Counted from the stretch's first letter, positions 1-7,741 are shown. The stretch is 27,723 bases of DNA from DATKLX01 sp035542155 (GCA_035542155.1 DATKLX010000136.1:1-27723), one strand, 5' to 3'. Notes: generated from the letters alone by a model not told the origin. Numbers and translations: made by a program.

Positions 1-128
1 GGATCCCGCACTCGTTTGGCTGTCCCTCCCCAGCGCTGGAAGGTGGTTCCGGCGCAATAGGGACAGTGGTGGGGACGTTCAGTTTGGCTGTACTTGACTT
101 CGGGCAGTTGCAGGAGGACAATGGACAT
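1..128 (-). CDS. Transposase, N-terminal fragment cut by the window edge
   Basis: Reading the minus strand from an ATG at 126-128 gives about 42 codons open to the window edge. The peptide has a zinc-ribbon pair (HHCPYC) followed by FQRWGGTAKRVRD. That is the usual opening of DDE transposases that begin with a CPYC zinc ribbon, a W-G pair and a basic V-R-D segment. A GGAGAG ribosome site lies 6-7 bases upstream, and a good promoter stands further upstream at 169-197. The catalytic core and the partner cysteine pair lie outside the window, so the IS family cannot be named and whether the gene is intact is unknown. The call rests on a short stretch of N-terminal resemblance. Confidence 0.55.
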   Translation of the reverse strand, partial: MSIVLLQLPEVKYSQTERPHHCPYCAGTTFQRWGGTAKRVRD

Positions 129-168
129 GGCAAGCTCTCCGGTTACTCTGGCGGTCTAGGCAACTACC

Positions 169-197
169 ATAGTATCGCGAGCTTGCTCTTTTTTCAA
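169..197 (-). promoter_or_regulatory. Sigma-70-like promoter of the transposase
   Basis: On the minus strand TTGAAA (192-197) is followed after exactly 17 bases by TACTAT (169-174), about 41 bases before the transposase ATG. The match to the consensus and the ideal spacing make this the best promoter in this part of the window. Confidence 0.55.
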
Positions 198-288
198 AAC
201 CTACCAGCTTTGGGACAGATACGTTCTGGGATCCTTTATTTTAAAAGAGAGCTTCCTGTCCCCCTGGACTGGGTCGTGGTTCAAGCTT
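198..288. other. Probable end of the insertion element and flanking repeat
   Basis: This stretch has no gene. It is AT-richer than its surroundings around 235-250. At 255-271 it carries CCTGTCC followed by CCTGGACTG, which resembles the repeat at 11075-11092. The outer end of the insertion element probably lies here, but its terminal inverted repeat cannot be defined because the other end is outside the window. Confidence 0.25.
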
Positions 289-948
289 TTACGCAATGCG
301 CACGGCCAGCAGCGTTCCATCCCCGGCCGGGTAAATCGTTGAGAGGACGCGCGGCTCGTCCGCCACCTGGCGGTTGAATTCCTGCATCGCCCGGTCGCCT
401 TCGTCCAGATCGCCGGTCGCCAAAACTCTGCCGCCGCGAAAGGCGTTGTGCGCGACGATCAGCCCACCCACGCGCACCGCATCCAGCGCCCAGGAAAAAT
501 AGTACGGGTAGCCGGTCTTATCCGCGTCGATAAAGACGAAATCAAACAGACCGTTGCAGGCGATATCCTCGCGGGCAATCTGGTCCAGCAGTTGGTGGGC
601 GTCGCCAACACGGATATCGACCCGGTCGGTCACCCCGCCGCGGGCAAAGTTCTGGCGGGCGATCTCGGCGTGGTGGGGGTCTTTTTCCAGGGTGATCAGT
701 TTCCCGCCGTGGGGCAGGCCGCGGGCGATCCACGTCCCACTGAACCCGCCCAGCGTGCCGATCTCCACGGCGCAGCGCACTCCCGCCGCGCGGACGAGCA
801 CCTGCAGGAAGCGGCCCTCCTCGGGATTGACGCTGATCGCCGGCAAGCCCGCGTCCGCGGCGATCCGCTGGCCCTCGACCAGGGCAGCGTCAGGGCGGGC
901 ATACAGATCAACAATATACTGGTGGAGCGAATCGGAATATGTAGTCAT
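289..948 (-). CDS. SAM-dependent O-methyltransferase, caffeoyl-CoA O-methyltransferase family
   Basis: A 219-residue class I methyltransferase predicted to move a methyl group from SAM to a hydroxyl of a small, probably aromatic, acceptor in the cytoplasm. The SAM-binding motif I is VEIGTLGGFS (residues 61-70). The acidic motif is LITLEKD near 90, and the metal-site motif is FVFIDADKTGY (137-147). The frame is open to 1014, but the start at 948 (MTTYSDSL) fits the family length and leaves no overlap with the next gene. In this family the second metal motif normally reads A-D-N. Here it reads A-H-N (166-168), so one usual Asp ligand is His. The upstream HicB-like gene ends only 7 bases away, so the two may be co-transcribed. 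The substrate cannot be told from sequence. Confidence 0.85.
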   Translation of the reverse strand: MTTYSDSLHQYIVDLYARPDAALVEGQRIAADAGLPAISVNPEEGRFLQVLVRAAGVRCAVEIGTLGGFSGTWIARGLPHGGKLITLEKDPHHAEIARQNFARGGVTDRVDIRVGDAHQLLDQIAREDIACNGLFDFVFIDADKTGYPYYFSWALDAVRVGGLIVAHNAFRGGRVLATGDLDEGDRAMQEFNRQVADEPRVLSTIYPAGDGTLLAVRIA

Positions 949-955
949 CACACAC

Positions 956-1342
956 CTAACGAAAATTGGCTGACTTTCGGCCCCGCTTACGTGGGGAGGC
1001 TGCAAACCGCTCAAGATCTCGCTGGCGAACGGCCCAATCTCGACCTACTTTTTGGGCAGGAAGTTTCTCCGTTTTGCAATACCGCCGAACCATGGCGATA
1101 CTCAGCCCAAGCTGCTCGGCGGCTTCAGGAATGGTAAGAAGTTTTCTGCCGGGACTCGGTACAGGACGGCCTGACTCCTGCGCAGTTTCGATCCATTCAT
1201 TGATCACACTTTCCGCATTCGCAAGGGCTTCTTGCCGGGTCGCCCCATCAGCCATTGCGCCGGGCAGTTCGGGCACCTCAGCAATAAAAGCAGTATCATC
1301 GTCACTCCAATAGATCACTACTTGATAAGCTGGCGGGGTCAT
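956..1342 (-). CDS. Orphan HicB-like protein with an excisionase-type helix-turn-helix
   Basis: A 128-residue protein of two parts. Residues 1-58 are a HicB-type partial RNase-H fold (YQVVIYWSDDDTAFIAEVPELPG, then a helix with EAL and VINEWIE). Residues 68-113 are a MerR/excisionase-like DNA-binding unit (LTIPEAAEQLGLSIAMVRRY, then VGRDWAVRQRDLERF), ending in a basic tail. The start at 1342 is fixed by a strong GAGGAGGA ribosome site 6-8 bases upstream. HicB normally neutralises the HicA toxin and represses its own operon. No HicA-sized reading frame lies beside this gene, so it is an orphan and perhaps a plain transcription regulator. The downstream O-methyltransferase is a possible target. 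Confidence 0.75.
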   Translation of the reverse strand: MTPPAYQVVIYWSDDDTAFIAEVPELPGAMADGATRQEALANAESVINEWIETAQESGRPVPSPGRKLLTIPEAAEQLGLSIAMVRRYCKTEKLPAQKVGRDWAVRQRDLERFAASPRKRGRKSANFR

Positions 1343-1446
1343 GCTTTGATTCCTCCTCATCAAAAGAAATATCAGTGTCTGAAGAACCACTCATGAACCG
1401 TTCGAAGAATTTGCGACGTTTACCCACGGTTTAGCCTGGTAACTCT

Positions 1447-1638
1447 TTAGGACCCTAACATGCGGAAGACCACGATGGCCAGGCCGAGGAGAAGGATCAG
1501 CCCGCAGCCGGTGAAGAGGATCCGCGTGGCCAGGCGGAAGATGAAGCGGATCGCGATCCAGATCACAGCCAGAACGACGATATAGGGAAGGATCTGGATC
1601 AAGGATTGAATCAGGGGTATATCGGTTAGAGATAGCAT
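1447..1638 (-). CDS. Small two-helix membrane protein, function unknown
   Basis: A 63-residue hydrophobic protein with two predicted membrane segments, about residues 14-35 and 42-60, joined by a short loop with basic residues (RFIFRLATR). An AAAGGAAA ribosome site just before the ATG supports translation. I recognise no family. The gene stands alone between the HicB-like gene and hutI on the same strand. It is short enough that a chance frame is possible, but the ribosome site and typical membrane-protein composition favour a real gene. Confidence 0.55.
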   Translation of the reverse strand: MLSLTDIPLIQSLIQILPYIVVLAVIWIAIRFIFRLATRILFTGCGLILLLGLAIVVFRMLGS

Positions 1639-1660
1639 ACTATTTCCTTTGGTTGAAAAT

Positions 1661-1676
1661 CGAGAACCGAGAGTCG
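1661..1676. repeat. CGAGAAY heptamer repeat, copy 1
   Basis: Two near-identical heptamers, cgagaac then cgagagt, followed by cg. Related pairs stand at 2974-2989 and 7742-7757, always between genes. Confidence 0.5.
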
Positions 1677-1697
1677 TAAAAAAGGAGAACAGTGAGA

Positions 1698-2954
1698 TTA
1701 TTTTACCGTAGGAATGAGCTTCCCTTTCTTGAACACCTCCTGAACCAGGTTCACGCCGAAGCGGTAGCCCAGGTGGCGGTAATCGGGCACGGAAAGGATC
1801 AGCAGGTCGGCCTGCTTGCCCGGCTCGAGCGAGCCGACCCGGTCAGCGCGGCGGATGGCGGCGGCGGCGTTGATCGTCGCCGCGGCGATCGCCTGGGCCG
1901 GGGTGAGGGCCAGATAGCGGCAGGCCAGGGCGATGACGAACTGCATGCTCTCGCACCAGGCAGTCCCGGGGTTGATATCCGAGGCGATCGCCAGCAGTCC
2001 GCCGGCGGCGAGGATCTCGCGGGCCGGGGTGTAGTGCGGCTCGGCCAGGCCGAAGGGAGTGCAGGGCAGCGCCACGGCGACCGTCTCGCTGACGGCCAGG
2101 GCGCGGATGTCTTTCGCGCTGGTCTTGACCAGGTGGTCGGCGGAGACGGCTCCCAGCTCGGCCGCCAGGCTGGCCCCACCCAGGTTATCGAACTCGTCGG
2201 CGTGGATCTTGAGGGGGAAGCCCAGTCCGCGCGCGGTGACCAGGATGCGCCGGCTCTGCTCGAGACTGAACGCCCCGGTCTCGCAGAATACGTCGACGAA
2301 GGGCAGCGGCCGTCCAGGGACGTTCTTCTCCACCCACTCCTTCGCGGCGGGGAGCATCTCGCTGCAGACCAGGTCGGTGAAGCCATCCGGGCGGTCCTTG
2401 TATTCGGGCGGAACGGCATGCGCGCCGAGAAAGGTGGGAGCCAGCTCGATGGGGCCCTGCGCGTCGAGTGCGTAGAGCGCCTCCAGCTCGGCCAGCTCGG
2501 CGCCGGTCTCCAGGCCGTAACCGGTCTTGGCCTCGGCGGTCGTCGTGCCGTGACGCAGCAGAGATTGCATCCGCGTGCGCGTCTCGGCCAGGAGCTGCTC
2601 GCGCGGCGCGGAACGGGTGGCGCGCACCGTGGAGAGGATCCCCCCGCCGGCCGCGAGAATCTCCAGGTAGGTCTTGCCTTCCAGGCGCATCTCGAACTCG
2701 GCCGCGCGATCGCCGGCCCAGATCAGGTGGGTGTGCGGATCGACGAAGCCGGGCATCACGGCGCGCCCGGCGGCGCTGACCTGTATCTCGTGCGGGTAGC
2801 GGGCAAGCAGATCGGCGCTGGGGCCGACCTCGAGGATGGTCTCATCCTGGAACAGGACCGCCCCGTCCGGGATGATCCCCAGGCGGCCCAGGTCGGCGCC
2901 GCGCTGCGGCCCGCCGGAGAGGGTGAGAAGTTGGGATGCGGAGTGAATGAGCAT
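1698..2954 (-). CDS. hutI: Imidazolonepropionase (histidine degradation)
   Basis: A 418-residue amidohydrolase that hydrolyses 4-imidazolone-5-propionate to N-formimino-L-glutamate, the third step of histidine breakdown. Length and motifs fit HutI. The metal-binding HTH stands at residues 74-76 inside MPGFVDPHTHLIWAGDR, a further ligand candidate is H179 (LGAHA), HADEF is at 251-255, and the catalytic-site Asp is D326 in ASDINPGT. The TTTAEAKTGYGL segment (137-148) is also typical of HutI. No other hut gene lies in the window, so the rest of the pathway must be elsewhere. The ATG at 2954 is preceded by a pyrimidine-rich stretch with no visible ribosome site. I kept it because it fits the family N-terminus. 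Confidence 0.95.
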   Translation of the reverse strand: MLIHSASQLLTLSGGPQRGADLGRLGIIPDGAVLFQDETILEVGPSADLLARYPHEIQVSAAGRAVMPGFVDPHTHLIWAGDRAAEFEMRLEGKTYLEILAAGGGILSTVRATRSAPREQLLAETRTRMQSLLRHGTTTAEAKTGYGLETGAELAELEALYALDAQGPIELAPTFLGAHAVPPEYKDRPDGFTDLVCSEMLPAAKEWVEKNVPGRPLPFVDVFCETGAFSLEQSRRILVTARGLGFPLKIHADEFDNLGGASLAAELGAVSADHLVKTSAKDIRALAVSETVAVALPCTPFGLAEPHYTPAREILAAGGLLAIASDINPGTAWCESMQFVIALACRYLALTPAQAIAAATINAAAAIRRADRVGSLEPGKQADLLILSVPDYRHLGYRFGVNLVQEVFKKGKLIPTVK

Positions 2955-2973
2955 AGGAAGAAAGACCTTCGGT

Positions 2974-2989
2974 CGAGAACCGAGAACCG
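2974..2989. repeat. CGAGAAY heptamer repeat, copy 2
   Basis: A perfect tandem pair of cgagaac followed by cg, in the leader of hutI. TTTC follows, as at 7742-7757. Confidence 0.5.
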
Positions 2990-3045
2990 TTTCGTTTTCG
3001 AATTGATTATCTCATGAAGATTGAGATGGGGGTAGGCAAATTTCC

Positions 3046-3603
3046 TCAATAGGTGAGGCGTTTCTGCCATTCTATTCTCAGGATCGCGTACCAGTCTTCG
3101 TCCACCCAACAGCCTTTGAGCCACAGGCTTTCGATAAAGTGCCCTTCCTGGCGCATCCCCAATCGCCGGAGCAGGCGAGCCGAGGAGGTGTTTTGCGGGT
3201 CGCAGTTGGCGCGCACGCGGCGCAGATTCAGGTCACTGAAAAGGTAATCCAGGAGGCGAGCCACCGCCTCGCTGGCATAGCCTTGGCCCTGGAAAGCCCG
3301 CGCCAGGGTAAAGCCGATCTCAGCCTGGCGCTCGTCTTCGGGCAGGCGCACGAACATGCAATCCCCGATCATCTCACCTGTGGCTCTCAGCTCGATGGCC
3401 ACCTGGTACGGCTGCCCCGGGATGCCGGGAGACGCGGCGATCATCTCCCCCACAAACCGGGTCGCTTGCTCCAGTGTATATGGGATCTCCCATCCCTGGT
3501 AACGGGCCACCTCCGGGTCCGAGCGGTAGCGGCTGAACGGCTCGATATCGCTCCTCTGGAAGGAGCGCAGGGTCAATCGTGGGGTGTCGAGAGTAGGGAA
3601 CAT
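3046..3603 (-). CDS. GNAT-family N-acetyltransferase, RimJ/RimL type
   Basis: A 185-residue acetyltransferase predicted to transfer acetyl from acetyl-CoA to an amino group. The N-terminus (LDTPRLTLRSFQRSDIEPF) is the standard opening of the RimJ/RimL branch. The acetyl-CoA pyrophosphate loop is FQGQGYASEAV (104-114), followed by the late signature NTSSARLLRRLGM (138-150). The acceptor (ribosomal protein N-terminus, antibiotic or small amine) cannot be assigned. It lies 91 bases upstream of hutI on the same strand, with the heptamer repeat in between, so common transcription is possible but unproven. Confidence 0.88.
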   Translation of the reverse strand: MFPTLDTPRLTLRSFQRSDIEPFSRYRSDPEVARYQGWEIPYTLEQATRFVGEMIAASPGIPGQPYQVAIELRATGEMIGDCMFVRLPEDERQAEIGFTLARAFQGQGYASEAVARLLDYLFSDLNLRRVRANCDPQNTSSARLLRRLGMRQEGHFIESLWLKGCWVDEDWYAILRIEWQKRLTY

Positions 3604-3689
3604 GATTTTCTGAGCAACTTAAGCATGCCTATCCATAAAATTATCTCACAATACAGGGAGGGAGTGTTTGGTGGAATTGCATGGAAAAC

Positions 3690-3735
3690 ACTTCCTCCCT
3701 TCTCACCGGTGAGAAGGGAGGTCAGGGGGTCAGGC
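3690..3735 (-). terminator. Palindromic terminator-like repeat after the acyltransferase
   Basis: A perfect 26-base palindrome (3695-3720; half-site CTCCCTTCTCACC) lies 49 bases past the acyltransferase stop on the minus strand. It is followed by AAGTGTTTT, giving a stem plus a short T-run. The flank (CTGACCCCCTGACC on the minus strand) matches the element at 14365-14410, so this is a dispersed repeat that can also serve as a terminator. Confidence 0.6.
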
Positions 3736-3768
3736 CCATTTCAAAGGACCGGTATTTTTTGGGCAGCC

Positions 3769-4989
3769 CTAGATCACTTTCTTCAGCAGCGGCACGCGGC
3801 GCAGAACGAGGAAGGTCAGAGCGAAGGTCGCGATCACGGCGAGGGGCCCGACGAAGAGGAACTTGGCCAGGGGATACATCGCCAGCGGTTGGAGCAGCAG
3901 CGAGATCGAGATCAGCACCGGGGCGTGGAAGACGTAGGCGGCGAAGGAGTTGTCGGAGAGGATCTTCACCAGCCCGTTCTGGCGGTTGTACTTCTCGCGG
4001 AAGAGGGTGATCAGCCCCACCGACATGGCTACCGCGGTGAAGGATTCCCACAGGGCGAAGGCCAGAGCCTGCCAGTGCATCCCGCCGATGAAGGGATCGA
4101 AGCCCCTGTCCAGCGCGCCGCCGCCGACCATCACCACCATCCACAGGATCGGGCTGGCGATCAGGCCCAGGCGCAGCCAGGTCATCCCCAGGGCCGTCTC
4201 GATTTTGGAGAACCACCCCTGCCGGTAGGCCAGGATCCCGACCGGGAAGAGGATCAGGTACTGGGAGAAGAAGCCGATCTGCATGTTGAGGATGCTGGTC
4301 CCCAGCGGTTGGACCAGGCGCAGCAGGAAGGCGAGCAGGGCGATGGCGAGGGTCAGCCCCACCAGGCGGGCGGAGGTCACTTTCACCTTGGCCGCGGGCG
4401 CGGGTTTCCGGCTGGCGGCGGCCAGACGGTATAAGGCGTAGACGATTGAGAAGATCAACAAAGCCAGGGCGAACCACAAGGGCCCCGACGACCCCACGAA
4501 ATCCAGGCTGGTGACGTATCCGGTATAGAAGTCCAGGAAGGCCGGCTTAACGCTCGCCCAGGGAAGGCCCATGATGAAGTAGATGATGAAGGGATGGATC
4601 ACCAGCATGTACAGCAGCACCGGGATGCCCAGCCGCACCAGGCGGTCTTTGACGAACTTTCCGAACCCCTTGCGGTCGTACGCGCCGGGGACGAAATACC
4701 CGGCGATGAGGAAGAGGATCCCCATGAAGTATCCCTGGGTGAAGGTCATGGACAGGCCAAACACGGTGAAGGAGACCGGATCTAGCTTGCCCGCTTCCTT
4801 GTAATACCAGCTCCCTAGCCCGCTGTAAGTTACCGCCGTGTGCAGCAGGATGACGAAGACGATCATGACCAGGCGTAAATTGTCGATATAAAACATTCTT
4901 TCCTTGCGGACCGCGGTCGCGGCCGCTTTGACGTCGCTGCGCAGGGCAGTCTCGCCGGATCGTGCTATGGTACGGGTTATTTCGGCCAT
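3769..4989 (-). CDS. Membrane acyltransferase, acyltransferase-3 family
   Basis: A 406-residue integral membrane protein with about ten predicted helices. It belongs to the acyltransferase-3 family, which moves acyl groups from CoA onto sugars, glycans or antibiotics at the membrane. The family's opening motif is seen as FYIDNLRLVMIVFVILLH, with R39 and the catalytic-type H50. A second arginine-rich loop (KDRLVRLGIPVLLY) also fits. The start at 4989 has a good TGAGGTGA ribosome site. The stand-alone receiver gene ends 8 bases upstream, so the two are translated from one message. The acceptor is unknown. Opg/Mdo-like glucan modification or surface-sugar acetylation are the usual options. Confidence 0.85.
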   Translation of the reverse strand: MAEITRTIARSGETALRSDVKAAATAVRKERMFYIDNLRLVMIVFVILLHTAVTYSGLGSWYYKEAGKLDPVSFTVFGLSMTFTQGYFMGILFLIAGYFVPGAYDRKGFGKFVKDRLVRLGIPVLLYMLVIHPFIIYFIMGLPWASVKPAFLDFYTGYVTSLDFVGSSGPLWFALALLIFSIVYALYRLAAASRKPAPAAKVKVTSARLVGLTLAIALLAFLLRLVQPLGTSILNMQIGFFSQYLILFPVGILAYRQGWFSKIETALGMTWLRLGLIASPILWMVVMVGGGALDRGFDPFIGGMHWQALAFALWESFTAVAMSVGLITLFREKYNRQNGLVKILSDNSFAAYVFHAPVLISISLLLQPLAMYPLAKFLFVGPLAVIATFALTFLVLRRVPLLKKVI

Positions 4990-4997
4990 CGTTCACC

Positions 4998-5372
4998 TCA
5001 TTTCAGATTTTGAATGACTTCCAGCATGGAATTGAAATCCGCCCCCTTGATGATCACGGCGTCGGCCCCCTGGCGCAGGGCCCGGTCGCGGGCGGCGGGA
5101 TATTCGTGAGCGGTCAGGGCGATGACAGCTTTCGCCAGGCATTGGGTTTTAAGCCGGGCGAGGATGGTATAGCCATCCTCATCCTGGCCGGCCATTTCCA
5201 GGTCGACCAGGGCCACATCCGGCTGGAGCTCCCGCGCCATCGTGACCGCTTCGTTGAGGCAGGCTGCTTCACCGCTCACCTCGATGCCATCCGCGAGCTG
5301 GAAGATCGTGCGTATCTCTTCCCGCACGGCGGGATGGCTGGCGATGATCAAAACGCGGGTGATATCTGCCAT
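4998..5372 (-). CDS. Stand-alone receiver-domain protein with a degenerate acidic pocket
   Basis: A 124-residue protein that is a receiver domain alone, with no output domain. The phospho-acceptor is D57 (ALVDLEMAG), the switch Thr lies in VIALTAHEY and the conserved Lys in DAVIIKGAD. The acidic pair that normally binds magnesium just after strand 1 (LIVDDHP in NarL-type proteins) is replaced: here the sequence reads LIIASHP, so both Asp are gone (A11, S12). Phosphorylation would be weak or absent, and it may act as a protein-binding switch. It immediately precedes the membrane acyltransferase and follows a DUF2007-type gene, suggesting that it controls or tethers that enzyme. Pairing with the kinase at 6.5-7.7 kb is possible but not shown. 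Confidence 0.85.
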   Translation of the reverse strand: MADITRVLIIASHPAVREEIRTIFQLADGIEVSGEAACLNEAVTMARELQPDVALVDLEMAGQDEDGYTILARLKTQCLAKAVIALTAHEYPAARDRALRQGADAVIIKGADFNSMLEVIQNLK

Positions 5373-5405
5373 GGCAGCCTCGCTTTGGTTTTGTACCGGA
5401 TTGGC

Positions 5406-5633
5406 TTAGCGGCGGCCCGGGACGCAGAAGATCTCGCCGCTGCGCCGCTCGGGGTCGAGCAGGTTCCGCGCGTCGTAGACGCACTCGCGGGGGACCAGGA
5501 CGTCCAGGTAATCGCCATTGCGGCTGGCGGCCAGGGTGACAGGAATGCCGGCGTTCTCGAGAGCGTTCTGGACGGTGATCGCGTGGATCTCGGTGTTGAC
5601 CGCGGTTACTTTCTGGTTGGTATTTGCGTTCAT
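5406..5633 (-). CDS. DUF2007-type putative signal-transducing protein
   Basis: A 75-residue protein resembling the small PII-like DUF2007 family: TEIHAITVQNALENAGIPV (helix facing a strand), then DYLDVLVPRECVYDARNLLD. The match is to the short conserved pattern in which a L-V-P segment is followed by an Ala-rich helix ending in L-L. The frame is open to 5699, but the ATG at 5633 has a strong GGAGGAAA ribosome site. The family's molecular role is not established. It lies 33 bases upstream of the stand-alone receiver, so the two and the acyltransferase may form one three-gene signalling unit. Confidence 0.65.
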   Translation of the reverse strand: MNANTNQKVTAVNTEIHAITVQNALENAGIPVTLAASRNGDYLDVLVPRECVYDARNLLDPERRSGEIFCVPGRR

Positions 5634-5724
5634 TTTTTCCTCCGGACTGATCTTTTTGATTCTATTGATCATAGGATACCCATTTCCAGCCTCCGGCAAA
5701 TCGGGCGGGGGGCGGGTTTCCGGG

Positions 5725-5757
5725 GAAACAAAAAGGCCGATCTTGCGACCGGCCTTT
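5725..5757 (-). terminator. Rho-independent terminator of the two-component operon
   Basis: On the minus strand AAAGGCCG and CGGCCTTT form an 8-base stem (5750-5757 with 5732-5739), followed by TTTTTGTTT. It lies 85 bases after the response-regulator stop and separates that operon from the DUF2007 gene. Confidence 0.75.
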
Positions 5758-5841
5758 CTGCGGACAGGCTACGACTTTAGTCTGATAAAACAACAGGAAT
5801 TGTAGATGGCCTTGAAATGGCTTTAATGTAGTTCAATTGTT

Positions 5842-6513
5842 TTACTTTTCTGCCAGGCCGTGCTTGATGGCGTAGATCGCCAGTTGAGTGCGGGCGACGA
5901 GGTTGAGCTTGCTGAGCAGGCTGCTGACGTGGGTCTTGACCGTCTTCTCGCTGATCACCAGCGTCTCGGCGATCTCGCGGTTGCTCATCCCCCTGGCGAC
6001 CAGGCGGAGGACCTCGACCTCACGCTCGGTGAGGTCGCTGCCGGCCTGGGGTGTGGCCGTGGGCTGGGTGGACAGAGTGACTACCTGCTTCATCAGCTTC
6101 TGAGCGGCGTCGGGATGCAGGCGCGATTCCCCCCGCGCGGCGGCGCGGACCGCCTCGACCAGGTCGTTGGGCGCAACGTCCTTGAGCAGGTAGCCGGTCG
6201 CCCCGGCCTGGACGGCCTGGAGGACCCGCTCGTCTTCGACGAAGCTGGTCAGGGCGAGGACTTTGATCCCCTGGCCCAGCGCGCAGATCTGGCGGGTGGC
6301 GGCGATGCCGTCCATCTCCGGCATGACCAGATCCATGAGGACTACCTGGGGACGTAGCCGACCCGCCTGCTCGACCGCCTGCTTGCCGTTGGCTGCCTCC
6401 CCCACAACGAGGATGTCATCCTGCAGCTCGAGGAAGGTGCGCAGCCCCTGGCGGACAATGATATGGTCGTCGACGAGTAAAACCGAAATCTTTTGGGTCT
6501 GTTCCTCAGGCAT
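5842..6513 (-). CDS. NarL/LuxR-family response regulator
   Basis: A 223-residue two-domain regulator. The receiver (about 9-125) has the acidic pair D15-D16 (VLLVDDHIIVRQGL), phospho-acceptor D61 (VVLMDLVMPEMDG), switch Thr in LALTSF and Lys in GYLLKD. A linker with PTATPQAGSD leads to a LuxR-type helix-turn-helix (about 156-215: LTEREVEVLRLVARGMSNRE, then a recognition helix with EKTVKTHVSSLLSKL). The start at 6513, rather than 6528, is set by GGAGGG 6 bases upstream. The gene overlaps the stop of the histidine kinase by 8 bases, a classic cognate pair. Phosphorylated by that kinase, it should bind DNA as a dimer; its targets are unknown. Confidence 0.93.
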   Translation of the reverse strand: MPEEQTQKISVLLVDDHIIVRQGLRTFLELQDDILVVGEAANGKQAVEQAGRLRPQVVLMDLVMPEMDGIAATRQICALGQGIKVLALTSFVEDERVLQAVQAGATGYLLKDVAPNDLVEAVRAAARGESRLHPDAAQKLMKQVVTLSTQPTATPQAGSDLTEREVEVLRLVARGMSNREIAETLVISEKTVKTHVSSLLSKLNLVARTQLAIYAIKHGLAEK

Positions 6514-7708
6514 GTTCACCCTCCTCAATCCGATTGACCTCCACGCGGATACGCGTTCCAGCGCCCGGTTTGGAATCGACGATCAGCTTCCCGCCCAACA
6601 CCTCCACCCGCTCGGCCATGCTGCTCAGGCCAAAATGCTGGGCGTCCAGCCTGCGCGCCTGAGCCGGATCGAACCCCTTGCCGGAGTCTTCGACCAGGAC
6701 GGTCGCCGGGTTCTCGTCCAGGCAAACCGTGACCGCGGCGCGCCCGGTCTGAGCGTGTTTGACCACGTTATTCAGCGCCTCCTGGATCACGCGGTAGAGG
6801 CCTTCCTCCACCTCGGCGGGCAGGCGGGTCTCCCCGCGGATCGAGAGGTCCACCTGGAGGCCGTCCTTCTTCTGGCGCTCGGCGGCGTGGCGGCGCAGCG
6901 CGGCGGCCAGCCCTTCCTCGGCGATGGTGTGGGGGCGGAGCTGCTGGATCAGCGAGCGCATCTCAGCCAGTGCGCTCTGGGCCAGGGCCTGGAGGTGATC
7001 CAACTGGCCGGCCACCCGGCCGGGGTCTCGGTCGAGCAGGATCCGCGCGGCCTGGGCGGTGAGAGTCAGGCTGAAGATGGTCTGGGTGACCGAATCGTGC
7101 AGCTCGCGGGCCAGGCGGTTGCGCTCCTGGGCGGCAGCCAGCTCCTCCACCTGCTGGGAGTACTCCTGCAGCTTGCGGTGGGCGACGCGCAGCTCGCCCA
7201 GCAGCGCCTGGCTCTCGGCCTGGGCCTTCTCGGCGCGCAGGGTCATCACGCACACGATGACCACGAAGCACAGGACGGAGGTGTAGGTAAAGGCAAAGCC
7301 CAGGCCGAGCCCCCAGCCGGCGCTTTCAATCGAGCCTGCCGATGTGACCAGGGCGAACAGCGCGGTCCAGCGGTAGGCGATCTTCTGGGGCAGATACCAG
7401 AAGGCCTGGACGGTGAGCGGGATAAAGAGCACCGCGAAGTAATCGAAGTAGGGGTCGATGGCGGTCTGCAGGACAAAGATGAGGAAGCTCTGGAGAACGA
7501 AATAGACCGGCAGGTACGAGCGCCAGCGCCGGGTGATCTGCCATTCGGTGGCAAAGAGGACGATGTAGGCTGCCAACAGGCCGACGATCCACCAGAGGAA
7601 AGGGGTGGAGAAAAAGGTGAAGATCGCGCGGAAGGCTACCGAGCCAATCAGGATGAAGGCGGCCAGGTAAGAGAGCAGCAGCCGGTTTTTGGTCTGGTCG
7701 TGGTTCAT
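6506..7708 (-). CDS. Sensor histidine kinase, NarX/DesK/LiaS type (HisKA_3)
   Basis: A 400-residue membrane kinase. Residues 1-160 hold about six hydrophobic segments with almost no extracytoplasmic domain, so it probably senses something in the membrane. A coiled coil follows (about 158-195). The dimerisation/phosphorylation box is RLARELHDSVTQTIFSL with H204. The ATP-binding domain shows the N box EALNNVVKHA (310-319), DSGKGF (341-346) and a G-rich box with HFGLSSMAERVEVLGG (358-373). It autophosphorylates on H204 and passes the phosphate to the overlapping response regulator. This architecture is common in envelope-stress and membrane-fluidity sensors, but the signal here is unknown. The ATG at 7708 has only a weak ribosome site. 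Confidence 0.93.
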   Translation of the reverse strand: MNHDQTKNRLLLSYLAAFILIGSVAFRAIFTFFSTPFLWWIVGLLAAYIVLFATEWQITRRWRSYLPVYFVLQSFLIFVLQTAIDPYFDYFAVLFIPLTVQAFWYLPQKIAYRWTALFALVTSAGSIESAGWGLGLGFAFTYTSVLCFVVIVCVMTLRAEKAQAESQALLGELRVAHRKLQEYSQQVEELAAAQERNRLARELHDSVTQTIFSLTLTAQAARILLDRDPGRVAGQLDHLQALAQSALAEMRSLIQQLRPHTIAEEGLAAALRRHAAERQKKDGLQVDLSIRGETRLPAEVEEGLYRVIQEALNNVVKHAQTGRAAVTVCLDENPATVLVEDSGKGFDPAQARRLDAQHFGLSSMAERVEVLGGKLIVDSKPGAGTRIRVEVNRIEEGEHA

Positions 7709-7741
7709 GGGTGGGCTCCCATACCAGTATACCCAGAATAA

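Noticed and set aside
66..377. A 103-codon plus-strand open frame
   Set aside because: It runs antisense to the transposase start and its promoter and then into the methyltransferase 3' end. It has no family features, and the minus-strand zinc-ribbon reading is better.
1692..3017. A 441-codon plus-strand open frame
   Set aside because: It is the antisense shadow of hutI, whose metal-site motifs are unmistakable. The shadow protein is low-complexity, rich in Gly, Arg and Gln.
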